From the NCBI GenBank assembly GCA_000163695.1, contig GG774890.1, positions 510,339-574,338 of the forward strand: 64,000 nucleotides of DNA, in the 5' to 3' direction. The notes under the pieces were generated by a model. That model did no database searches and had not been told where the DNA came from. It worked only from the letters and a program-made list of their open reading frames with translations. The stretch comes from Bacteroidetes oral taxon 274 str. F0058 (GTDB lineage Bacteria > Bacteroidota > Bacteroidia > Bacteroidales > Paludibacteraceae). The position numbers were made by a program, and so were the translations under genes. This document shows positions 1-7,296 of this stretch, one piece after another (positions within the stretch are counted from its first letter, which is position 1; the number at the start of each line of letters is the position of its first letter).

Positions 1-193
1 TTGTCGATTTCTGCCAGTGAGCGAAGGCTTTGAGCCTGAAATCCAAGAGCCATTCGGGTTCGTTTTTCTTCTTCGAGATAAGCCTTACTACATCTTCATT
101 GAGTCCGATAGGTATTACTTCGGTCTCTACATCGGTCGAAAAGCCATATTTATATTCGTTTGAGGTAAAATCCTCAATAGTCTGTTTTGCCAT
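1..193 (-). CDS. sufB: Fe-S cluster assembly protein SufB, N-terminal part
   Basis: The reading frame starts at the ATG complement at 191-193 and runs off the left edge, so only the first ~64 residues are seen. The translation begins MAKQTIEDFTSNEYKYGF and continues with a TDVETEVIPIGL stretch and an EPEWLLDFRLKAFAHW segment. That is the conserved N-terminus of SufB, the scaffold subunit of the SufBC(2)D complex that assembles iron-sulfur clusters in the cytoplasm. The rest of a suf operon would be expected to the left, outside the window. A TAnnTTTG element lies 30 bp upstream. The family call is firm; only the fragment can be judged. Confidence 0.9.
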   Translation of the reverse strand, partial: MAKQTIEDFTSNEYKYGFSTDVETEVIPIGLNEDVVRLISKKKNEPEWLLDFRLKAFAHWQKST

Positions 194-222
194 AAAGTTT
201 TATCGTTAAATATTTTTGTCCA

Positions 223-230
223 CAAAATTA
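223..230 (-). promoter_or_regulatory. -7 promoter element for sufB
   Basis: On the minus strand this reads TAATTTTG, a match to the Bacteroidota -7 consensus TAnnTTTG, 30 bp ahead of the sufB start. No convincing TTTG -33 box is seen. It lies back to back with the element at 243-250. Confidence 0.5.
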
Positions 231-242
231 CTATTTTTTTTC

Positions 243-250
243 TAACTTTG
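243..250 (+). promoter_or_regulatory. -7 promoter element for the membrane protein at 285
   Basis: TAACTTTG matches the Bacteroidota -7 consensus and lies 35 bp before the start at 285. The TTTG at 215-218 is too far (24 nt) for a standard -33 box. Confidence 0.5.
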
Positions 251-284
251 CATTGTCTAAAATCTATTTTGTGTAATAAGTTGT

Positions 285-1319
285 ATGAATATTCTGAAGC
301 CGCTTAACCGTTCGTGGCTGCCGTCTGTATTGTTGAATATATTTTTGATTGCTCTGTTTTGGTTGCCTTATGTGTTGGGGTACAGTGAAATGAAGCAGTC
401 GGAAATATCCGTATTCGGTATGCCTTCGTCGGTGATATTGAATGGAGTTGTCTCGCTATTGATACAATTTATTTTAATAATATTGTTGCTATTCGGTGTT
501 TCGCGGCTTTTGTTTGTAAGATATATCAATATTATTACATATCTGCCCTTTACGTTGATGATGTTGTTTGCTGTATGTTGGCAGGCGACACACACCTTCG
601 GTAATCATACAATAGCTACCGTTTTTGTAATATTGGCACTGGTAGAGATTGTCAGGATTGATGTAATGAAGGATAATACCTCGCTGATATTTAATATGTT
701 TGTCTCGCTCATTGTGGCGTCTGTCTTTCAGATAGATTTTTTGTTTTTCATACCGTTTTTTATATTGGGTATGTTTATCTTAGACGGATTTAAATGCAGG
801 TCGGTATTGGTGATGCTGTTTGTACTGCTTGTAGGGGCTGTTACTATTGGTGGATATGCTTATGTGTTTGATTGTTCGGAAGAAATAAAGAATTATTATC
901 TGCAAGTTTTAGGTTTCGGGATACAGTTCTACTCTTGGGAATTTGTGATGAATAATATAGTATTTTTTGTCATGGCATTGTTTGCCGTAATATCTTTGTT
1001 TTTCTATTTTCAGAACCAAGGTAATCTAAGGTTTAAAACTAAAAAGACTGTTGCATTTTGGACTATATTATGGTTGTTTACAACTGCTTATATCTTTTTG
1101 TTCGGAATGGAGCATAGCGGTTTCGAACTTCTGTATGTGATACAGACTACGTTCTTTATGTTACTTACGTTTGTCGATTATCGCTCTGATAGTAAGAGTG
1201 TTATATTTAATATAATGTTAAGCTTATTGTTTCTTAGTTATATGTGTCGTATGGTGATGAGCCTGGTCGATGTCAGAACTTATATGAATAGCTTACAGAC
1301 GGCATTATCGGGAATATAG
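285..1319 (+). CDS. Polytopic membrane protein of unknown function (DUF6427-like)
   Basis: This 344-residue protein is almost entirely hydrophobic. I count roughly ten membrane-spanning stretches joined by short loops, with no long soluble domain. I see no catalytic motif. Length and topology resemble uncharacterised Bacteroidota membrane proteins of the DUF6427 type, but that link is from general resemblance only. It sits alone, divergent from sufB behind a TAnnTTTG element. Its last 47 bp overlap the 3' end of the convergent TonB-dependent receptor gene, so the two transcripts would be antisense there. Confidence 0.7.
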   Translation: MNILKPLNRSWLPSVLLNIFLIALFWLPYVLGYSEMKQSEISVFGMPSSVILNGVVSLLIQFILIILLLFGVSRLLFVRYINIITYLPFTLMMLFAVCWQATHTFGNHTIATVFVILALVEIVRIDVMKDNTSLIFNMFVSLIVASVFQIDFLFFIPFFILGMFILDGFKCRSVLVMLFVLLVGAVTIGGYAYVFDCSEEIKNYYLQVLGFGIQFYSWEFVMNNIVFFVMALFAVISLFFYFQNQGNLRFKTKKTVAFWTILWLFTTAYIFLFGMEHSGFELLYVIQTTFFMLLTFVDYRSDSKSVIFNIMLSLLFLSYMCRMVMSLVDVRTYMNSLQTALSGI

Positions 1320-3582
1320 ATAGTTGCTTGAGCACAGTTCTGTTCTGTTCCGAATCGACAAAAAGCATAAACGGATTTTGATTGTTGTAGACGTTGTATA
1401 TGCTTATGTTCCACGTCGAAACGCCTCCTCGTTTGAACTTTTTGTTGAAGTTTATACCGAGGTCGAGTCTGTGATAAGGTGGCATTCGATAGTTGTTTCT
1501 CGACGAAATGTATTGTAAATTATCCCCTTCCAATCCCTTGAATGAGTATAGAGCCAATGTGGTGGCGTTACCTGAGGCAAATAGCCAAGATGCAGCAAAG
1601 TCTATCTTTTCGCTTGCTTTGTATGCGACTGTAATTTTTATGTCGTGTCGTCGGTCAAACTTGGCTGGGAACGGATTGCCAAAGTTTATCTCCTGCCCAT
1701 AGCGGTCGAATTTACGCATCGATTTTGCCCAGGTGTATCCTATCCAACCCGTTAATTTGCCTACGTTTTTCTGTACCATCAACTCTATGCCGTAAGCCCA
1801 ACCCATACCCATATTTACTTTGTCTTGCCAATCTGTGGATACGCCGAAGAAACTTGCCCCGTCTTTGTATTCTATTGTGTTATCCATTGTTTTATAATAA
1901 CCCTCTATGGAAAAATCCAAGATATTCAGCAGGTTATAGAAAGCTCCGAGAGCTACTTGGTGCGTCTTTTGCGGAGCTATATTTTCGGTCGAAGGCACCC
2001 ACAGGTCGTTCGGCATATTGAGTGCAGAGTTGGTGAGCAAGTGAATATATTGGCTCATATACGAATACCCTAACTTCACAGAGATATTGTCCGTAATCAG
2101 AGCTCTGGCGCTCAGACGCGGTTGTAGCGAGTGATAAAACTTGTTTGGCACAGCAAAAGCCGAATATCGCAAACCTCCGTTTAATTTCAGCCAATGATTG
2201 AGGGTAACGTTATCTTCGATATATGCAGCAATCTCGTTGTTTACTATCGGTTTGTTGTACAACGATATATCTCCGTCCGTTACGTGTTCGCCTCTGGCGG
2301 CGATTACCTCAGGCATAAATCTGTGCAGGATATACATTGCTCCGAATTTCATATTATTCTTAGGTGATATGTTGAAGTCGATGTCGGCTTTCAGTACACC
2401 GTCGGTTATGCCTGAGTAATATACTATGGCGCTCTGTGACGTAGAGTCCGAGTCGGTAAGTTTTGTATTGAAGCGGTATTGCGAAAATGCCGCTGTAATG
2501 TTCATAAATAGCTTGCTGTTGATGATATGATTCCACCGTAGCGAAGCTATTATGTTGCCCCATTTCATATTTATTTTTGTTTTGGAGTTTGTTGTCTGCT
2601 GATTGAGGTATATACCGTCTTTCCCCATATAGAAGCTTGCATACAGGCGGTCTCTGTCCGAGAATTTATGATTTACCTTAGCATTTATGTCGTAAAAGTA
2701 ATATCCCAATGATGAGTTGCCGTCGGAGACGAGTTTGGAGAGCGGTGCGGTGAAGAGGTCGAAATATGTACGGCGTCCCGATACCGAAAATGTTGTTTTG
2801 TCGCTACCCACAGGTCCTTCGAGATTGAGTTTCGATGCTATTGCTCCGATAGATATATTGCCGTGATATTTGTATGCGTCGCCGTCTTTGGTTCGGATAT
2901 CTACTACCGACGAGAGTCGTTCACCGTAGCGTGCGGGGAAGCTGCCTTTGTATAGTACTACGTTTTTGATTGCATCGGCATTGAATATCGAGAAGAAGCC
3001 CATAACGTGGTTGGCGTTATATACGGGTATTTCGTCGAGTAGAATCAGGTTCTCGTCGGGTCCGCCGCCTCTGACGTAGAACCCCGCTGCTCCTTCGGTG
3101 CCTCTCTGCACTCCGGGTAGTAGTTGCAGTGCTTTGATGACGTCCACTTCGCCCAGAAAGGCGGGAATGGCTTTTATCTGTGCAATAGGTACTTCTATGG
3201 TGCTCATTTGTGTGCCTTTGACGCCGATATCGCTTCGGCTTGCAGTAATGCTGACCTCTTGCAATGTGTTGCTGCGTACGAAGTCTATGTTTATGACGGT
3301 ATCTTTGGTGAGTTCGAAGTCTATCTTATCCATCAGATAACCCACGTATGAATACTCCAAACTTACTTCGCCTTGCGGCAGCGTTAGTGAGTAGAAGCCG
3401 TATACATTACTTACTGTTCCCTGATTCGAAAGGCTGTCGTATACCGAGCCTCCTATGAGAATCTCTTTCGATGTGCCGTCTTTCAGATATCCGCTTATAG
3501 TGTATGTCTGTGCAGCGGTATCGACGGATAGCATTGCCAATAAAAAGATAATATAATGCCCGATTTTAGTTCTGTGTATCAT
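1273..3582 (-). CDS. TonB-dependent receptor with carboxypeptidase-like N-terminal domain
   Basis: A 769-residue outer-membrane receptor. A signal peptide (about residues 1-24, ending DTAAQ) is followed by a CarboxypepD-reg-like beta-sandwich (about 26-110, with the SNVYGFYSLTLPQGE pattern). The plug domain follows (about 120-230) with LQLLPGVQRGTEGAAGFYVRGG and the LILLDEIPVY stretch. The rest is a beta-barrel closing in SYSYKF, with the terminal Phe typical of outer-membrane barrels. Such receptors import ligands using TonB/ExbBD energy. No SusD partner is adjacent, so the substrate cannot be inferred. It appears monocistronic, with a TAnnTTTG element 37 bp upstream of the start. Confidence 0.9.
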   Translation of the reverse strand: MIHRTKIGHYIIFLLAMLSVDTAAQTYTISGYLKDGTSKEILIGGSVYDSLSNQGTVSNVYGFYSLTLPQGEVSLEYSYVGYLMDKIDFELTKDTVINIDFVRSNTLQEVSITASRSDIGVKGTQMSTIEVPIAQIKAIPAFLGEVDVIKALQLLPGVQRGTEGAAGFYVRGGGPDENLILLDEIPVYNANHVMGFFSIFNADAIKNVVLYKGSFPARYGERLSSVVDIRTKDGDAYKYHGNISIGAIASKLNLEGPVGSDKTTFSVSGRRTYFDLFTAPLSKLVSDGNSSLGYYFYDINAKVNHKFSDRDRLYASFYMGKDGIYLNQQTTNSKTKINMKWGNIIASLRWNHIINSKLFMNITAAFSQYRFNTKLTDSDSTSQSAIVYYSGITDGVLKADIDFNISPKNNMKFGAMYILHRFMPEVIAARGEHVTDGDISLYNKPIVNNEIAAYIEDNVTLNHWLKLNGGLRYSAFAVPNKFYHSLQPRLSARALITDNISVKLGYSYMSQYIHLLTNSALNMPNDLWVPSTENIAPQKTHQVALGAFYNLLNILDFSIEGYYKTMDNTIEYKDGASFFGVSTDWQDKVNMGMGWAYGIELMVQKNVGKLTGWIGYTWAKSMRKFDRYGQEINFGNPFPAKFDRRHDIKITVAYKASEKIDFAASWLFASGNATTLALYSFKGLEGDNLQYISSRNNYRMPPYHRLDLGINFNKKFKRGGVSTWNISIYNVYNNQNPFMLFVDSEQNRTVLKQLSIFPIMPSVSYSYKF

Positions 3583-3619
3583 TTTTTCTATATATGTTGC
3601 CTGGGAATAAAGTAATTTG

Positions 3620-3627
3620 CAAAGTTA
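3620..3627 (-). promoter_or_regulatory. -7 promoter element for the TonB-dependent receptor
   Basis: It reads TAACTTTG on the minus strand, 37 bp upstream of the receptor start. No -33 TTTG was found at standard spacing. Confidence 0.5.
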
Positions 3628-3772
3628 TGTTTTTTGTCTGAAATAAAATTGATTATATGTGGTTCGATTGCGGTTGTTTGTTGTTTATTGTTTTTATGTT
3701 GACAATATATTTTATAAAATAATGATTATTGTACTCGAAATGTTATAAAAAAGAACATTATTCTTGGAGAAA

Positions 3773-3804
3773 TTTGGTAGATAGAGTAAAAATGATTATT
3801 TTTG
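3773..3804 (+). promoter_or_regulatory. Bacteroidota-type promoter for the cysteine-rich lipoprotein
   Basis: TTTG at 3773-3776 and TATTTTTG at 3797-3804 are separated by 20 nt, a full match to the -33/-7 consensus. The start codon at 3846 lies 41 bp downstream. This supports 3846 over any further-upstream start, since those would lie before or inside the promoter. Confidence 0.7.
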
Positions 3805-3845
3805 CACAGTATAAATTTAATTTTTTAATAAACAAAAAAGTTTTT

Positions 3846-4424
3846 ATGAAGAAATCAGTTTTATTTTTGAGTTTTGTAGCTACGATAGCTATGTGGTCTT
3901 GTGGAGCCAAGAGTACCAATGGAGGAGCACAAGAACAGGACAGTACTGCAATGGAGCAGACTATTGCCAATAAGGATTGTGACGAAAAGAAAGCCTTAGA
4001 AGAAAAATGGGCTAAATTCGAATCGCTTGCAGCCGACGAACAAGAAGCTTTACTTGCAAAAAAGGCAGAGTGGTTTACGAAAATGAAAGCTGCCTGCGAA
4101 GCCAAACAAGGTGAATGCGAAAAGGCAGAGAAAGATGTTGCTGGAAAAGTTGCTGCCGGACGAGCCGACATCAAGAAGGTAAAAGAACAGATAGAGGCAG
4201 AATGGGCTAAGTACGAAAAAATGACCGTTGCCGAAAAGAAGGCGTTCTTCGACAAAGTAGATAGGATTATGTCTATGAACGGTAAGAAGGATTGCAAAGA
4301 CGGCGACAACCAAAAAGAGTGTGACAAAGGAGGCAAATCTTGCTGTAAGAACGGAGACGCTGCCAAGAAAGATTGCTCCGGGGCAGATTGCAAAAAAGGC
4401 TCGCACTCTTGCAATAAGAAGTGA
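3846..4424 (+). CDS. Cysteine-rich lipoprotein with duplicated helical segment
   Basis: A 192-residue protein starting MKKSVLFLSF, with a signal peptide and a likely lipidation Cys at position 19 (MWSCG). The middle is highly charged and probably helical, with two related segments: about 52-80 (EEKWAKFESL) and 117-144 (EAEWAKYEKM). The last ~43 residues are rich in Lys, Asp and Cys, with Cys at 150, 159, 166, 167, 177, 182 and 189. That tail recalls metal-binding or redox-buffering peptides, but no known metallothionein pattern fits. I do not recognise the family. The start is chosen from the signal peptide and the promoter upstream. The protein is probably anchored in a membrane facing the periplasm or outside. 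Confidence 0.75.
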   Translation: MKKSVLFLSFVATIAMWSCGAKSTNGGAQEQDSTAMEQTIANKDCDEKKALEEKWAKFESLAADEQEALLAKKAEWFTKMKAACEAKQGECEKAEKDVAGKVAAGRADIKKVKEQIEAEWAKYEKMTVAEKKAFFDKVDRIMSMNGKKDCKDGDNQKECDKGGKSCCKNGDAAKKDCSGADCKKGSHSCNKK

Positions 4425-4470
4425 TAACACGAATTTTTATTTTTACTAACTTTAAAACATTATAATAGAT

Positions 4471-5529
4471 ATGAAAGCATTTGCAATGTTAGGATTGGAC
4501 AAGATAGGTTTTATCGAAAAAGAGAGACCTGTCTGCGGTCCGTATGATGCTATTTGTCGTCCTTTGGCGATTTCGCCATGTACGTCGGACGTACACACTG
4601 TTTGGGAACACGCTCTCGGCGACCGTCATAACCTCATACTCGGACATGAGGCTTCTGCCGAAGTGGTCGAAGTCGGTAGCTTGGTCAAAGACTTCAAACC
4701 TGGCGATAAGGTGATAGTGCCCGCGATTACACCCGATTGGCAGGCGGTAGAGTCGCAGTCGGGATACTCTATGCACTCGCACGGCATGCTCAACGGTTGG
4801 AAGTTCTCGAACGTCAAAGACGGTGTTTTTGCCGAATATTTCCACGTCAATGAGGCTGATGGTAATCTGGCTCATTTGCCCAAGGAGATAAGTATCGAAA
4901 ATGCCGTTATGCTGTCGGATATGGTGCCTACCGGATTTCATGGAGCCAATCTGGCAGAGGTCGAACACGGCGATATAGTCGTTGTCATAGGTATTGGTCC
5001 CGTTGGGCTGATGGCTGTGGCAGGGGCTGTGCTACGCGGAGCTTCGCGTGTATTTGCCGTCGGTTCGCGTCAGATATGTCAGGAGGTGGCTAAATTCTAC
5101 GGTGCTACCGACCTCATCAACTATCGCAACGGCGATATAGTGGCTCAGGTCAAAGATGCAATGGGTGGTAAACCCGTCGATAAGGTCATTATTGCCGGAG
5201 GCAACAACGATACGTTCGAACAAGCCGTCAATATGGTAAAACCGGGAGGCATTGTCTCCAATGTCAATTATCTGGGCGAAGGCGATTACATCAAAATTCC
5301 TCGTGTCGGTTGGGGGCTCGGCATGGGACACATACGCATCGTCGGCGGCTTAATGCCTGGCGGACGCAAGAATATGGAGTTCCTTGCCCGTCTTATGACA
5401 TACGGCAGACTTGACGTGAGTCCGATGCTTACGCATAAGTTCGACAAGTTCGAAGATATGGAGACAGCCATACTGTTGATGAAAGACAAGCCGAAGGATC
5501 TGATAAAACCAGTGATAAGATTGGCATAA
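4471..5529 (+). CDS. NADP-dependent secondary alcohol dehydrogenase (zinc-type MDR family)
   Basis: The 352 residues follow, along their whole length, the pattern I know from the Clostridium beijerinckii / Thermoanaerobacter brockii isopropanol dehydrogenases. Catalytic zinc ligands Cys37, His59 and Glu60 fall at the same numbers, and the SDM-PTGFHGA stretch carries the Asp ligand near 150. The Rossmann motif GIGPVGLMAVAG lies near 174. GSR and the later Tyr in INYRNG match the residues that bind the 2'-phosphate of NADP in the T. brockii enzyme. The enzyme would interconvert secondary alcohols and ketones in the cytoplasm. It is followed by a strong terminator and has no obvious partner. The high likeness to clostridial enzymes raises the possibility of ancient transfer. 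Confidence 0.92.
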   Translation: MKAFAMLGLDKIGFIEKERPVCGPYDAICRPLAISPCTSDVHTVWEHALGDRHNLILGHEASAEVVEVGSLVKDFKPGDKVIVPAITPDWQAVESQSGYSMHSHGMLNGWKFSNVKDGVFAEYFHVNEADGNLAHLPKEISIENAVMLSDMVPTGFHGANLAEVEHGDIVVVIGIGPVGLMAVAGAVLRGASRVFAVGSRQICQEVAKFYGATDLINYRNGDIVAQVKDAMGGKPVDKVIIAGGNNDTFEQAVNMVKPGGIVSNVNYLGEGDYIKIPRVGWGLGMGHIRIVGGLMPGGRKNMEFLARLMTYGRLDVSPMLTHKFDKFEDMETAILLMKDKPKDLIKPVIRLA

Positions 5530-5540
5530 AAGATTGATGG

Positions 5541-5571
5541 ACGGAGGGCATTGCTTACCCTCCGTTTTTTT
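5541..5571 (+). terminator. Rho-independent terminator after the alcohol dehydrogenase
   Basis: An 8-bp perfect stem (ACGGAGGG with CCCTCCGT), a 9-nt loop and a run of seven T, starting 12 bp after the stop codon. Confidence 0.9.
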
Positions 5572-5652
5572 ACGAATAACGAAAGCAAATTTTGTCCGTT
5601 TATGAAAATATATTTACCTTTGGCATCGAAAAAATTAAATAAAAAAACAACT

Positions 5653-5985
5653 ATGTCCGAAGAAAAAGATTTGATAGAGTTTGATGACACCGAAGCCATC
5701 AGTTTTATAATGAATACTCTTACCGAAGAGCAACGCAAACGAATAGACGAAGAGGCAGTACAGTATATTCTCGACCTCATTTGCGAATATTACGACCAGA
5801 ACGGGCTGATAGAGGAAGATACCGTAGATGAGGCGGAGATAGCCGAAGACGATATTTTTAATTTCGTCTCGTCGCTTGCCGCAAAAGAACAGGTCGTTGC
5901 TCTGTCGGACGAGGATATCCGCGACATACTCGACGGAGAGTACGGATATGGCGTAAGTATAGGCATCTATTCCGATGAAGAGTGA
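5653..5985 (+). CDS. Small acidic protein of unknown function
   Basis: A 110-residue, strongly acidic protein starting MSEEKDLIEFDD and predicted mostly helical. It has no signal peptide, no membrane segment and no recognised motif. The frame extends further upstream, but the start at 5653 follows an A/T-rich leader and lies after the terminator of the previous gene. It ends 18 bp before the glycosyltransferase gene, so the two probably share a transcript. Its composition suggests a cytoplasmic protein that binds another protein or basic surface, but this is inference. Confidence 0.65.
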   Translation: MSEEKDLIEFDDTEAISFIMNTLTEEQRKRIDEEAVQYILDLICEYYDQNGLIEEDTVDEAEIAEDDIFNFVSSLAAKEQVVALSDEDIRDILDGEYGYGVSIGIYSDEE

Positions 5986-6003
5986 TAAATACGAGGTTAC
6001 CCT

Positions 6004-7041
6004 ATGAAAACGGCAGTAGTAATACTTAACTACAATGGCAGACATTATCTCGAAAAATTTCTGCCCGATGTGATAAAATTTTCGGGTAGTGCCGATGTTA
6101 TCGTTGCCGATAATGCTTCCACAGACGACTCTGTGGCTTTTCTGGCAGAGCATTATCCAGAGCTCCGCCTTATTGTTTTGGACAAAAACTATGGTTTTGC
6201 CGAGGGCTACAACAGGGCTTTGAGTCAGGTAGACAGCGAATATTTTGTCCTGCTCAACTCCGATGTTTTGGTTACTCCCGATTGGCTTACGACGATGGAG
6301 AGCTATTTGGATAGCAACGTAGATATTGCTGCGGTGCAGCCTAAGATATTGAGTTATAGCGAACGTCGGACATTTGAGTATGCCGGTGCTGCGGGCGGGT
6401 TTATCGACAAGTACGGTTATCCGTTTTGCCGTGGGCGTATCTTCGATACTGTGGAAACAGACAATGGGCAGTACGATGACGTAATCGACGTAACGTGGGC
6501 TTCGGGTGCTTGTCTGATGATACGGGCAGCTGCCTTTCGTGAAGCGGGCGGACTCGACGGTCGCTTTTTTGCGTATCAGGAAGAGATAGATCTTTGTTGG
6601 AGGCTTAGGGCAAGGGGGCAGCGTATCGTGTGTGTGCCTCAAACGGTCGTTTATCACGTGGGTAGTGGAGTGTTAGGCTCCGACAGCCCTTTCAAGACTT
6701 ACCTTAATTTCAGAAACAATCTTTTTTTGCTGTATAAAAATATGCAGAGCAGACGTCTACGCAGAGTATTGATTGTGCGTTGGTTTTTGGATTATGCAGC
6801 GGCGTTGCAATTTTTTCTGTCGGGTAAGAGTAAAAATGCCGAAAGTGTCTTTAAAGCTCGTAGAGATTTTGCAAGAGACAAACATCTATTTGCCGACGAC
6901 AGAAAGGACAACATTGCCAAGACAGTGAAGTCGGACGACGGTGTACTCGCACCTTTTGCCGTGTTATGGCAATATTATGGTCGTGGCAAGAAGACTTTCG
7001 ACAAATGTTTTCCTATTGTATATAATAAGATTCGAATGTAG
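6004..7041 (+). CDS. Family 2 glycosyltransferase
   Basis: A 345-residue GT-A type transferase. The N-terminus AVVILNYNG and the DNASTDDS motif (36-43) bind the nucleotide sugar. LLNSDV (83-88) supplies the metal-binding DxD-like site. ASGACLMIRAAAF and EEIDLCWRLRARG, typical of the rhamnosyl/WcaA-like GT2 group, carry the acceptor-side residues. The C-terminal ~100 residues hold short hydrophobic stretches that may touch the membrane. The expected role is adding a sugar to a cell-surface polysaccharide or glycolipid, but no other polysaccharide genes are nearby, so donor and acceptor are unknown. Confidence 0.88.
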   Translation: MKTAVVILNYNGRHYLEKFLPDVIKFSGSADVIVADNASTDDSVAFLAEHYPELRLIVLDKNYGFAEGYNRALSQVDSEYFVLLNSDVLVTPDWLTTMESYLDSNVDIAAVQPKILSYSERRTFEYAGAAGGFIDKYGYPFCRGRIFDTVETDNGQYDDVIDVTWASGACLMIRAAAFREAGGLDGRFFAYQEEIDLCWRLRARGQRIVCVPQTVVYHVGSGVLGSDSPFKTYLNFRNNLFLLYKNMQSRRLRRVLIVRWFLDYAAALQFFLSGKSKNAESVFKARRDFARDKHLFADDRKDNIAKTVKSDDGVLAPFAVLWQYYGRGKKTFDKCFPIVYNKIRM

Positions 7042-7198
7042 AACAACAAAATTGTAGGCATATAATTCTCATCAAAATGATATACCTGTTCGTCACTATA
7101 TAAACTCTTTCGGACAATTTATTGTCCCGACAAATTATACACTACGGCAGTCAAGATAATAATTAAATTACGAATTATAAATTACAGATTACGATAAA

Positions 7199-7226
7199 GG
7201 CGAACCCGTTTGTTCGCCCTTTTTTG
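7199..7226 (+). terminator. Rho-independent terminator after the glycosyltransferase
   Basis: Stem GGCGAAC with GTTCGCC, a 6-nt loop, then C and a run of T. It lies between the convergent glycosyltransferase and secA genes. The T run is on the plus side, so it serves the rightward transcript best. Confidence 0.8.
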
Positions 7227-7296
7227 TATTTCATAGTAAAAACGTAATTAATTGCGTTTCTACCGTATCCCAAAAACAAACCTTGTTTAAGTGTTT

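Noticed and set aside
1273..1319. Convergent 3' overlap of the membrane protein and TonB-receptor genes
   Set aside because: Overlap is 47 bp. Similar tail overlaps occur at 50598-50601 and 57407-57427, so it looks like ordinary compactness, not a special antisense unit.
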